Of a stretch of 64,000 bases of DNA, positions 49,746 through 62,253 are shown one piece after another. Source of the stretch: Paulownia fortunei (Eukaryota; Streptophyta; Magnoliopsida; Lamiales; Paulowniaceae); NCBI GenBank assembly GCA_019321725.1, contig CM033124.1:6510001-6574000 (forward strand), in the 5' to 3' direction. Numbering within the stretch: position 1 is the first letter of the stretch; each line of letters starts with the position of its first letter. A program made the translations under genes and the position numbers. A model generated the notes under the pieces. The model was not told the origin of the DNA. It did no database searches and saw nothing but the letters and a program-made list of their open reading frames with translations.

Positions 49746-52700
49746 CATGTTTATTAATATTAAAAGTAGGAAAGTAATTTTCCTCTTTCTACTTCTAGTT
49801 TCATAATATATTAAAAAAAATAAGTTCGTTTAAAAATGATACATTTAAAAGGTAAGTACCAAATAATTTATAAATTAAATATGTAAATATGAAATGGATA
49901 CCAACATGCTCATTAGTTTTTCCAATTTCTAATCATAATTAAAATTAAAAGTAGACATGTATTCTTCCTCTCTTCCAACAATAGATTTTCTCTGAAATTG
50001 CACATATCAAAGGATAAAAGAATTAAATAAACTATAATTTGAATATGTAAATCAAAAACCAGTACCAACATCTATAGTAGTGGTATCAAATTTTTTAATC
50101 ATAATTAACTTTAAAATTAGGAAAACATTTTTCTTTTTCTAACTCCCAGTATCATAGTAGATAAGAAAAAAAAGTTATTTCAAAACTAATACATTTAAAA
50201 GGAAAAATATCAGTTAAATTACAAATTGATATGTAAACAAGAAATGGATACCAAGTTTTTTCAATTTTTAATCATAAATAAAATTGAAAGTGGAAATGTA
50301 TTCTTCTTGTTTTAAAAAAAATAGGTTTTCTCTGAAAAAATACAGAGCAAAGGATATAAGAAATCAGTTAAACTATAATTTGAATATGTAAATAAGAAAC
50401 CTGTACCATTATCCCAGGTCATTTTATTTAATTTTTTAATCGTAATTAATATTAAATGTAGAAAAGCATTTTTCTCTTTCTAACTCTAATGTCATAGTAT
50501 TTTAAAAAAAATAAGTTCTTTTAAAAATTATACATTTAAAAGGAAAGTATCAGATAATTTACAAATTAAATATGTAAATATGAAATGGATACCAACATGC
50601 TCATTAGTTTTTCAAATTTCTAATCATAATTAAAATTTAAAGTAAAAATGTATTCTTCCTCTCTTTCAAAAATACATTGTCTCTGAAATTACATATATCA
50701 AAGGATAAAATAATTTAGATAAACTATAATTTGAATATGTAAATCAAAAATCAGTACCAACATCCATAGTAGTTGTATCAAATTTTTTAATCTGAATCAA
50801 CTTTAAAATTAGGAAAATATTTTTCCTTTTTCTAACTCCTAGTGTCATAGTAGATAAGAAAAAAAGGTTATTTCAAAACTAATACATTTCAAAGGAAAAA
50901 ATATCAGTTAAATTACAAATTGATATGTAAACAAGAAATGGATACCAAGTTTTTTCAATTTTTAATCATAAATAAAATTGAAAGTGGAAATGTATTCTTC
51001 TTGTCTTAAAAAAATAGGTTTTCTCTCAAATAATGTAGAACAAAGGATAAAAGAATCCGGTTAAACTATAATTTGAATATGTAATAAGAAACCAGTACCA
51101 ATATGCCAGATCATTTCATTTAATTTTTTAATCGTAATTAATATTAAATGTAGAAAAGTATTTTTCTCTTTTGAACTCTAATGTCATAGTATTTTAGAAA
51201 AAAATAAGTTCTTTTAAAAATTATACATTTAAAAGGAAAGTATCAGATAATTTATAAATTAAATATGTAAATATGAAATGGATACCGACATGATCATTAG
51301 TTTTTTCAATTTCTAATCATAATTAAAATTAAAAGTAGACATGTATTCTTCCACTCTTCTAAAAATAGATTTTCTCTGAAATTACAAATATCAAATGATA
51401 AAAGAATTCAGATAAACTATAATTTGAATACGTAAATCAAAAATCAATACCAACATCCATAGTAGTTGTATCAAATTTTTTAATCTTAATTAACTTTAAT
51501 ATTAGAAAAATATTTTTCCTTTCTCTAACTGCCAGGATCCTAGTAGATAAGAAAAAAAAGTTACTTTAAAACTAATACATTTAAAAGAAAAAATATCAGT
51601 TAAATTACAAATTGATATGTAAACAAGAAATGGATACCATCATCCTATGTTGTTTTTTCAATTTTTAATCATAAATAAAATTAAAAGTGGGAATGTATTC
51701 TTCATGTCTTAAAAAAATAGGTTTTTTCTGAAATTATACAGATTAAAGGATAAAAGAATTTTGTTAAACTATAATTTGAATATGTAAATAAATAACAAGT
51801 ACCGACATCCTGGGTCGTTTTATCAATTTTTTTCATGTTTATTAATATTAAAAGTAGGAAAGTAATTTTGCTCTTTCTACTTCTAGTTTCATAATATATT
51901 AAAAAAAATAAGTTCGTTTAAAAATGATACATTTAAAAGGAAAGTACCAAATAATTTACAAATTAAATATGTAAATATGAAATGGATACCAACATGCTCA
52001 TTAGTTTCTCCAATTTCTAATCATAATTAAAATTAAAAGTAGACATGTATTCTTCCTCTCTTCCAACAATAGATTTTCTCTGAAATTACACATATCAAAG
52101 GATAAAAGAATTCAAATAAACTATAATTTGAATATGTAAATCAAAAACTAGTACCAACATCTATAGTAGTGGTATCAAATTTTTTAATGTTAATTAACTT
52201 TAAAATTAGGAAAATATTTTACTTTTGCTAACTCCCATTATCACAGTAGATAAGAAAAAAAAGTTATTTCAAAACTAATACATTTAAAAGGAAAAATATC
52301 AGTTAAATTACAAATTGATATGTAAACAAGAAATGGATACCAAGTTTTTTCAATTTTTAATCATAAATAAAATTGAAAGTGGAAATGTATTCTTCTTGTT
52401 TTAAAAAAATAGGTTTTCTCTGAAAAAATACAGAGCAAAGGATATAAGAATTCAGTTAAACTATAATTTGAATATGTAAATAAGAAACCTGTACCATTAT
52501 CCCAGGTCATTTTATTTAATTTTTTAATCGTAATTAATATTAAATGTAGAAAAGCATTTTTCTCTTTCTAACTCTAATGTCATAGTATTTTAGAAAAAAA
52601 TAAGTTCTTTTAAAAATTATACATTTAAAAGGAAAGTATCAGATAATTTATAAATTAAATATGTAAATATGAAATGGATACCGACATGATCATTAGTTTT

Positions 52701-54830
52701 TCCAATTTCTAATCATAATTAAAATTAAAAGTAGACATGTATTCTTCCACTCTTTCAAAAATAGATTTTCTCTGAAATTATACATATCAAAGGATAAAAG
52801 AATTCAGATAAACTATAATTTGAATATGTAAATCAAAAACCAATTCCAACATCCATAGTAGTTGTATCAAATTTTTTAATCTTAATTAACTTTAAAACTA
52901 GAAAAATATTTTTCCTTTCTCTGACTCCCAGGATCATAGTAGTAGATAAGAAAAAAAAGTTACTTTAAAACTAATACATTTAAAAGGAAAAATATCAGTT
53001 AAATTACAAATTGATATGTAAACAAGAAATGGGTACCATTATCCTATGTTGTTTTTTCAATTTTTAATCATAAATAAAATTAAAAGTGGGAATGTATTCT
53101 TCCTGTCTTAAAAAAATAGGTTTTTTCTGAAATTATACAGATTAAAGGATAAAAGAATTTTGTTAAACTATAATTTGAATATGTAAATAAAAGTACCGCA
53201 TCCTGGGTCGTTTTATCAAATTTTTTTCATGTTTATTAATATTAAAAGTAGGAAAGTAATTTTCCTTTTTCTACTTCTAGTTTCATAATATATTAAAAAA
53301 AATAAGTTCGTTTAAAAATGACACATTTAAAAGGAAAGTACCAAATAATTTACAAATTAAATATGTAAATATGAAATGGATACCACATGCTCATTAGTTT
53401 TTCCAATTTCTAATCATAATTAAAATTAAAAGTAGACATGTATTCTTCCTCTCTTCCAACAATAGATTTTCTCTGAAATTACACATATCAAAGAATAAAA
53501 GAATTCAAATAAACTATAATTTGAATATGTAAATCAAAAACCAGTACCAACATCTAGAGTAGTGGTATCAAATTTTTAATCTTAATTAACTTTATAATTA
53601 GGAAAATATTTTTCCTTTTTCTAACTCCCATTATCACAGTAGATAAGAAAAAAAAGTTATTTCAAAACTAATACATTTAAAAGGAAAAATATCAGTTAAA
53701 TTACAAATTGATATGTAAATAAGAAATGGATACCAAGTTTTTTCAATTTTTAATCATAAATAAAATTGAAAGTGGAAATGTATTCTTCTTGTTTTAAAAA
53801 AATAGGTTTTCTCTGAAAAAATACAGAGCAAAGGATATAAGAATTCAGTTAAACTATAATTTGAATATGTAAATAAGAAACCTGTACCATTATCCCAGGT
53901 CATTTTATTTAATTTTTTAATCGTAATTAATATTAAATGTAGAAAAGCATTTTTCTCTTTCTACTCTAATGTCATAGTATTTTAGAAAAAAATAAGTTCT
54001 TTTAAAAATTATACATTTAAAAGGAAAGTATCAGATAATTTACAAATTAAATATGTAAATATGAAATGGATACCAACATGCTCATTAGTTTTTCAAATTT
54101 CTAATCATAATTAAAATTTAAAGTAAAAATGTATTCTTCCTCTCTTTCAAAAATACATTGTCTCTGAAATTACATATATCAAAGGATAAAATAATTTAGA
54201 TAAACTATAATTTGAATATGTAAATAAAAACAAGTACCAACATCCATAGTAGTTGTATCAATTTTTTTTAATCTTAATTGACTTTAAAATTAGGAAAATA
54301 TTTTTCCTTTTTCTAACTTCTAGCGTCACAGTAGATAAGAAAAAAAAGTTATTTTAAAACTAATACATTTAAAAGAAAAAATATCAGTTAAATTACAAAT
54401 TGATATGTAAACAAGAAATGGATAGCATCATGCTATGTTGTTTTTTCAATTTTTAATCATAAATAAAATTGAAAGTGGAATGTATTCTTCCTGTCTTAAA
54501 AAATAAGTTTTTTTCTGAAATTATACAGATTAAAGGATAAAAGAATTTTGTTAAACTATAATTTGAATATGTAAATAAATAACAAGTACCAACATCCTGG
54601 GTCGTTTTATCAATTTTTTTCATGTTTATTAATATTAAAAGTAGGAAAGTAATTTTCCTCTTTCTGCTTCTAGTTTCATAATATATTAAAAAAAATAAGT
54701 TCGTTTAAAAATGATACATTTAAAAGAAAAGTACCAAATAATTTACAAATTAAATATGTAAATATGAAATGGATACCAACATGCTCATTAGTTTTTCCAA
54801 TTTCTAATCATAATTAAAATTAAAATTAGA
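49746..54830 (-). repeat. Higher-order repeat in inverted array: four- and six-dimer blocks
   Basis: The variant starting 'catgtttattaatattaaaa' with a 'cataatatattaaaaaaaat' partner occurs at 49746, 51834, 53229 and 54621, giving intervals of 2088, 1395 and 1392 bp. These are six, four and four dimers. The last two intervals are a direct four-dimer repeat. Confidence 0.8.
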
Positions 54831-57357
54831 CATGTATTCTTCCTCTCTTACCGAAACAGATTTTCTCTGAAATAACACAGACCAAAGGATAAAAAAATTC
54901 AGTTAAACTATAATTTGAATATGTAAATAAGAAACCAGTATCAACATCCAGAGTAGGTTTATCAAATTTTTTAATCTTAATTAACTTTAAAATTAGGAAA
55001 ATAATTTTCCTCTTTCTGACTATAGTGTCATGGTAGATTAGAAAAAAAAGGTTCTTCCAAAACAAATACATTTAAAAGGAAAAATATCAGTTAAATTACA
55101 AATTGAATATGTAAACAAAAAATGGATACCAACATCCTAAGTAGTTTTTTCAATTTTTAATTATCAATAAAATTAAAAGTACAAATGTATTATTCCCTTC
55201 CTTAAAAAATAGGTTTTCTCTGAAATTATATAAATCAAAGCATAAAATAATTCAGTTAAACTATAATTTGAATATGTAAATAAGAAACCAATATCAACAT
55301 CCCAGGTCGTTTAATTTGATTGTTTACTCATAATTAATATTAAATGTAGAAAAGTGTTTTCCCTCTTTCTAACTCTAATGTCATAGTATTTTAGAAAACA
55401 ATAAGTTCTTTTAAAAATTATATAATTAGGGGGAAAGTATCAGATAATTTACAAATTAAATGTGTAAATATGAAATTGATACCAACATACTCATTAGTTT
55501 TTCCAATTTCTAATCATAATTAAAATTAAAATTAGACTTGTATTCTTCCTCTCTTACCGAAACAGTTTTTCTCTGAAATAACACAGACCAAAGGATAAAA
55601 AAATTCAGTTAAACTATAATTTGAAAATGTAAATAAGAAACCAGTATCAACATCCAGAGTAGTTTATCAAATTTTTTAATCTTAATTAACTTTAAAATTA
55701 GGAAAATAATTTTCCTCTTCTGACTATAGTGTCATGGTAGATTAGAAAAAAAAGGTTCTTCCAAAACAAATACATTTAAAAGGAAAAATATCAGTTAAAT
55801 TACAAATTGAATATGTAAACAAAAAATGGATACCAACATCCTAAGTAGTTTTTTCAATTTTTAATTATCAATAAAATTAAAAGTGCAAATGTATTATTCC
55901 CTTCCTTAAAAAATAGGTTTTCTCTGAAATTATATAAATCAAAGCATAAAATAATTCAGTTAAACTATAATTTGAATATGTAAATAAGAAACCAATATCA
56001 ACATCCCAGGTCGTTTAATTTGATTTTTTACTCATAATTAATATTAAATGTAGAAAAGTGTTTTCCCTCTTTCTAACTCTAATGTCATAGTATTTTAGAA
56101 AACAATAAGTTCTTTTAAAAATTATATAATTAAGGAAAAGTATCAGATAATTTACAAATTAAATATGTAAATATGAAATTGATACCAACATACTCATTAG
56201 TTTTTTCAATTTCTAATCATAATTAAAATTAAAATTAGACATGTATTCTTCCTCTCTTACCGAAACAGTTTTTCTCTGAAATAACACAGACCAAAGGATA
56301 AAAAAATTCAGTTAAATTATAATTTGAATATGTAAATAAGAAACCAGTATCAACATCCAGAGTAGGTTTATCAAATTTTTTAATCTTAATTAACTTTAAA
56401 ATTAGGAAAATAATTTTCCTCTTTCTGACTATAGTGTCATGGTAGATTAGAAAAAAAAGGTTCTTTCAAAACAAATACATTTAAAAGGAAAAATATCAGT
56501 TAAATTACAAATTGAATATGTAAACAAAAAATGGATACCAACATCCTAGGTAGTTTTTTCAATTTTTAATTATCAATAAAATTAAAAGTACAAATGTATT
56601 ATTCCTCTCCTTAAAAAATAGGTTTTCTCTGAAACTACATATATCAAAGCATAAAATAATTCAGTTAAACTATAATTTGAATATGTAAATATGAAACCAA
56701 TATCAACATCCCAGGTCGTTTAATTTGATTTTTTACTCATAATTAATATTAAATGTAGAAAAGTGTTTTCCCTCTTTCTAACTCTAATGTCATAGTATTT
56801 TAGAAAACAATAAGTTCTTTTAAAAATTATATAATTAAGGGGAAAGTATCAGATAATTTACAAATTAAATATATAAATATAAAATTGATACCAACATACT
56901 CATTAGTTTTTCCAATTTCTAATCATAATTAAAATTAAAATTAGACATATATTCTTCCTCTCTTACCGAAACAGTTTTTCTCTGAAATAACACAGACCGA
57001 AGGATAAAAAAATTCAGTTAAACTATAATTTGAATATGTAAATAAGAAACCAGTATCAACATCCAGAGTAGGTTTATCAAATTTTTTAATTTTAATTAAC
57101 TTTAAAATTAGGAAAATGATTTTCCTTTTTCTGACTATAGTGTCATGGTAGATTAGAAAAAAAAGGTTCTTTCAAAACAAATACATTTAAAAGGAAAAAT
57201 ATTAGTTAAATTACAAATTGAGTATGTAAACAAAAAATAGATACCAACATCCTAAGTATTTTTATCAATTTTTAATTATCAACAAAATTAAAAGTAGAAA
57301 TGTAGTGTTTCTCTCCTTAAAAATAGGTTTTCTTTGAAATTATTTAAATCAAAGCAT
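54831..57357 (-). repeat. Two-dimer higher-order repeat (~705 bp)
   Basis: 'cttaccgaaacag' recurs at 54847, 55553, 56256 and 56962, 703-706 bp apart. Copies are very similar over the whole 705 bp. This is the part of the array nearest the non-satellite flank. Confidence 0.85.
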
Positions 57358-58196
57358 AGGAATATAATTCATTCTCATTCCTATGTTACAAATAAGTGTT
57401 GCCTACAAAGTTGATAAGAATAAGCTTTTCTTTTACTGATGCCTATATTTTAGAAAAGTACAAGTGGAGTAGTGTACAATGCTCCTCATAGGACACCTAT
57501 GTGAGTGTGAACTAGGCCGGTTCTATGAGAATTTATCTTCAGCAAATACTTAAAGATGCTTGCAAAACCAAAGAGAGTTCAGGACCAAAAAAATAGACAT
57601 AATAAAGAACAAAACTCGATATGAGAGGTAGTATGTGAAGTTTATTGACTGGATTTTCAATAACGGCTGATGGTTCACAATTTTAAGTTCACTTATTATT
57701 CAAGTGAGTCTGGTAGGCTTTCACTAGGGTTCAAAGTAAAAGTTACTTATCTTGATGCACTCTTTTAGATTGTATTCTTCTTCACCTTTCTAGTTTTGTG
57801 TTGACTTGTTCAATTCATGTGGAGGTTATTTGGAATTATACAAGCAATTAATGTGTGAGATTAATGGGCTAAAAGTAAAGTGTGAATTGAAAAAATCTCC
57901 AAGAATACACCTATAATGCATTAGTGCTTTAGAAGTTTTCACTCTAGTTTACCTTTGGCTAGCCTCAAGGAGCTACGAGGGTGGTGAGAGTGCTCATGAA
58001 CGTGCACATTACAAAGGTCATATTGGGTGTTTTAGGGCACATTTCACACATAAGCATTATTATGAGGAGTTGAGCAGCCTTTAATTTTTAAAAAAGGGAA
58101 TCGGGGTACTGTGGAGTGGCTCGGTGATGTGGTTGGTAGCTCAACATGATAGTGATGTGGCAAACATATCCAAGTTGCAGGTGTATAATATACCAC
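57358..58196 (-). other. Internal leader-like segment of the partial element, no gene recognised
   Basis: After the LTR end the minus strand reads gTGGTATATTATAC; TGGTAT fits the start of an initiator tRNA-Met primer site, but the rest does not match well. No gag motif was found in the ~840 bp. It might belong to another inserted sequence. Confidence 0.35.
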
Positions 58197-59792
58197 TGTA
58201 ATGGCTAAACCTCACACTACTCACTTGGCCAATATGATTCATACATTACGTACTAATTTTATATACTACTTCCATTTCTATTGACATTACATAATTTATT
58301 TCATTTTATACGATATTCTTGAATATTAAATTTAATTCTGAAGCTCTTGCACGGTATTAGTTATTGAATTTTCTAATTTAAGTAGTTGATTTTATATTGA
58401 AATAAGAAGAAAATGAGGTTGATTAATATTAGATATAAATGGGATATATATGTTATAATTTTGGAAGTGTTAAAAGTATTACTAGTAAGTTTATACGGCT
58501 TGATTTGATTTCATTCAGGTATTTCAAAAGTATATATGGGTAAATTGCATATTTGGGACATTGGACATAAGATATTATGATTCAAAGGTGGTATTACAAT
58601 ATTCATTTATGTATATACTATGATCTTTATACTACCTTAGGTATAATGAACTTATTAACTGAGGATGGTGATTGATATCTTGTATTTTTACATATTATTT
58701 CATATCTAAGATTGGGGAGTAATACTTAAGAAACCTAGAAGTAACACACAACCAATCAAAGATAAGTAAAGATTTATTTACAACTACAATACATAGACAT
58801 AGTAAATGTGTGATTTATATGTAATATCATAGATCATATGTGCATGGCAAAGGGCACGTATTACTATCATTGATGTTCATTGAGCTTATATACATGGGCA
58901 TTGGCAAGTGCATGCATCACATACGAGTATTGTGATAAATCTTTCATTGCACGACATGATTCTGAGAAATGAAAATATTTTTGTTGACCGCTACTAGTGC
59001 ACTGAAGCATGCATAGATTTGTAGGTTCGCGTGCATGGATTTACATGCTTATATGATTATTGGCCATTGGAATATGGCTGTGTGCAGAACTCTTTTATGG
59101 TGCATGTGATAGTAGCATTGGTCAGGGGCCCAAGAAAGAAATAATTTTGAGAGAAATATTTTGATGCATAGAATTACATTATAGGCATAGCATTTTGAAA
59201 TGCATGACTTGATATTATGGATTATTCTTTGATATGGATAATCTTTATTTGGTGAGCATTAACTCATATAGTTTATGCATTGTATGTGAGTTTGGTGATA
59301 TTTGATACCATAGATTTACTGGACAAGCTGTTGGGGTTCCTATAGGTTCTGAGGATCAGTGTACATCGATGACGACCTACTGGGTTGTGTTGTGGGCATA
59401 TTCTAATATTTACAATCATTATTATTGTGTAAATTGTTGTTTATATGTAAAGAGTTATAAAATGTAAAATGTCCTTACTTCTTCCGAAAGTATAGACTAT
59501 TACTTTAATTTTTGAGTCTATCATATTATAACTTTGGGATGCCGTCTCCTATATAACTCTTGAAATTTTATAGTAAATAAGTTTGAGAATAGCGTAACTG
59601 TGATGGTGTTGTGTTTTTATATAAATGATGATTTTTTTATAAACAAAATTATATGTGAGAAAACATTTTACTATTTTCTCAAAGTGCTACAATTGAAAAA
59701 AAAAACAAATATATATACATGCACATACATGTGCTACCTTGTCAAAATTATTGTTATATCAATATCTATATTTAGGGTTGAGGGGTGTTACA
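58197..59792 (-). mobile_element. LTR of the partial element
   Basis: 1596 bp with TG…CA termini (TGTAACACC…TTACA on the minus strand). Includes the counterpart of the CATGCA-rich stretch (~58900-59050) and the region next to the terminus with 'gggttgtgttgtggg'. No target duplication can be checked because the other end is missing. Confidence 0.75.
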
Positions 59793-60474
59793 ACCACCGT
59801 GCTACAGGGTGCTAAGTGGATGTGACTTGGCATTCTGGGTGCTCAATAAATGCAAGTGTAGTATTTTGATTGGTCACTAACACTAATAGGGCATGGTGAT
59901 TGTATACGTCCGTTTGGGGGTGTGAGGTACATGAAAAGAGTTTTAGACCATCACAAAGGAATGCAATTTGAACCACTATCACGGTGCGATCTAATGATTC
60001 AAATTGGTTCGAATCAAAAGACATCACCATTTAAAATTAGACAATTAAAAATCTATAAATAATGCCCCTAGTTCGATTTCAATTACTCCAAATCAATTCA
60101 ATACAATTGATTTCTTTTTGTTTCATTCTTTAAATACTTAGTAAAATAATTTTTGATTATTCAAAGTTCGTTGTTCCTTTTTCAAGAAAAGTATAATTAA
60201 TTTTCTTTCGAGACTCCAAGATAAAGAGAAAAAAAAAATTCTTACGAAAGTTTTTTTTTAAAAGGGGGGATTTGGAAGTTTGGCTCTATTAACTAGTAAT
60301 GAGTTACCCCTTTTGGGGATGGGAGGAAAGGGAAAAAAGAGGGGAATTAATATGATTAATCAATGATAATGTATTAACTATTATTATTTCTTTCAGAAAA
60401 ATAGTTGCTGTATTCAATTGCAATAGAATGTAATCTCCGGAATAAACACAAATATATTGTATGCATATGTATAA

Positions 60475-60513
60475 ATATATATATATATATGTATATGTAT
60501 ATGCACACACACA
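60475..60513. repeat. Compound (AT)n/(GTAT)n/(CA)n microsatellite
   Basis: An AT run, then gtatatgtatatg, then a CA run. Confidence 0.9.
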
Positions 60514-61240
60514 AAAGAGCCTCTCCAATATATTTTTTCCCCTAAAATAGTTGAATATGCTATCTACCTTTTCAATTCAAACTTAACGAAATCACTTACT
60601 CAATTTACTTTTATATCTAGTTAGTTTAACCCGATCATGTTAATAAATATACTATTATATCAGTTGAGTCTCTTCCCCTTCAGTTAAACAATAGTGAACT
60701 GGAAATAACAATCAATCATTACATCCAAATTTCAAGTCACTGTAATGGAACAAACCACTATATAAATAGACTAGTATCCACACTAGTGGAATTCAAATCC
60801 AATATTTCTTAGCGGTGATGCCTCAATCCTACCATTTGGACAAAACTTCCTTGACATTCTCCAATTAAATAGTTGAGCTTTTTCAAGGCATTTTTGGTGT
60901 TCTCTGCATTCTTGAGTATTTTCTCGTAAATCAGTGACATTGTGAATTTCCAACCAATAGATATCAAGTTCTATCATATGAGACTACTTTAAAAGCGATA
61001 TATATACAAAGTGTAAAAAAAATCTAAAATTAGTAGAATTTAAATATTACCAATCTTCATAAACTTTTATATATATTTTTTTCTTTTAGTTATCCTTCTC
61101 ACGTTGATAAACTTTTTTTTTTTTTAAATTCTGTCGTTATTTTAAATCTCTATCATGAGTGAAGCAATTATCCACGCATTTATGCTTAGTTGTTCACCTA
61201 GTAATATACTTAAAATCAATTAAATTGGCTAGTAATGTGC

Positions 61241-61255
61241 TATATATATATATAT
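61241..61255. repeat. (TA)n microsatellite
   Basis: A simple TA run of 15 bp. Confidence 0.9.
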
Positions 61256-62043
61256 TAAGTGGAAAGAAAGTTATCTAATTTGGAAATCTGGTTACTTGGA
61301 ATTAAATTTTTATGTTTATTATGTTTTACTAAATTTTTAAGTAAGGTAAAGTGATTCCTCAAATTGAGAATCTCACATTAGAATATAGAAATTCCAGTAT
61401 TGAAATTTTAGTACCGATTTCAGTAAGATATTATGGTTTTGTTAAAATTCATATTATATTTTATGTACTTATAAATAATTAAAAAATACTTTCATTTTCA
61501 ATACTCATTCTGAATTGCCTACTAATACTCCTTACTTTTGAGGTAAAATATTTATTACACATATTATTCTTACTCTGTATAATACTTGAAGAATAGTACA
61601 CTATTTTTAATCAATATTTATAATATTTTAAATAAAATTTAAAAAATTATTCAAAAATTATTTATAAGAATTAATGAAAATTCATATGGAATAAAAAAAA
61701 TAAAAATCCTGTTAATTTATGAGTATACTAGTTATTATTAAATAGTTATCCTTAAGTTATACATAGCTATAAATTAAACAATTCAGCATTATATATAATA
61801 TAATTTTTGTATAACTTACAAATAAATAAAAACACAATTCATATAAAATTAATATTAAAATAGTTGTATTACTCTCGGATAATTCTTTTACATTCGTATT
61901 TTATCCGTAAATTTATGATTTGTATATCATCCATTTTTGTATATTATTAAATGTTGAAATTTCCTCATCCCATTTTTAACTAAATAGGATTGTGGTAACT
62001 TTACTTAGTAATTTGGCTTTTACAAGATATTTGTACCCTAAAT

Positions 62044-62082
62044 ACACACACACACACACACACGAGCACACACACACACACA
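62044..62082. repeat. (CA)n microsatellite with one interruption
   Basis: An AC run interrupted once by 'gag'. Likely polymorphic. Confidence 0.95.
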
Positions 62083-62232
62083 TTACATATGAATATAATA
62101 ATTCCTAAAATTGACAAATGTTGTTATTAAAGTAGAATAGGGCTAATGTTTATAATAATTATATAGACAAATATAAATATTTAAAAAATAATATATTAAT
62201 GTACTACCGTAAAAATTGCATATGAATATATT

Positions 62233-62253
62233 ATTACTAATTACTAATTACTA
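62233..62253. repeat. Three tandem copies of attacta
   Basis: A perfect 7-bp unit repeated three times. Confidence 0.85.

Larger units (their letters stand above)
49608..57357 (-). repeat. ~351-bp dimeric satellite, array D (inverted orientation)
   Basis: From 49608 the same satellite runs in reverse complement: plus-strand reading now shows 'aaaataggttttctctgaaa', 'aatttgaatatgtaaat' and 'ggataccaacat'. About 22 units to the junction at 57357. The switch occurs at the shared word aaatgtat (49600-49607). Confidence 0.95.
57358..59792 (-). mobile_element. Partial Ty3/gypsy element related to the solo LTR (LTR plus ~0.84 kb internal)
   Basis: On the minus strand it starts TGTAACACC at 59792, runs through a ~1.6-kb LTR to …TTACA at 58197 and continues ~840 bp before the satellite junction. 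The LTR aligns with both parts of the solo LTR at 23193-38146 but lacks a ~1.4-kb middle segment. Divergence is clearly higher than between the Athila LTRs. The rest of the element is missing. Confidence 0.75.

Noticed and set aside
23193..57357. CRISPR-like or other prokaryotic repeat systems
   Set aside because: The repeats are contiguous tandem satellite units without unique spacers, and all genes are plant retrotransposon genes.
60783..60977. 64-codon minus-strand frame with mixed composition (RMSRKFCPNGRIEASPL)
   Set aside because: It looks more protein-like than its surroundings, but I recognise no family and see no flanking exons. Not enough to call a gene.
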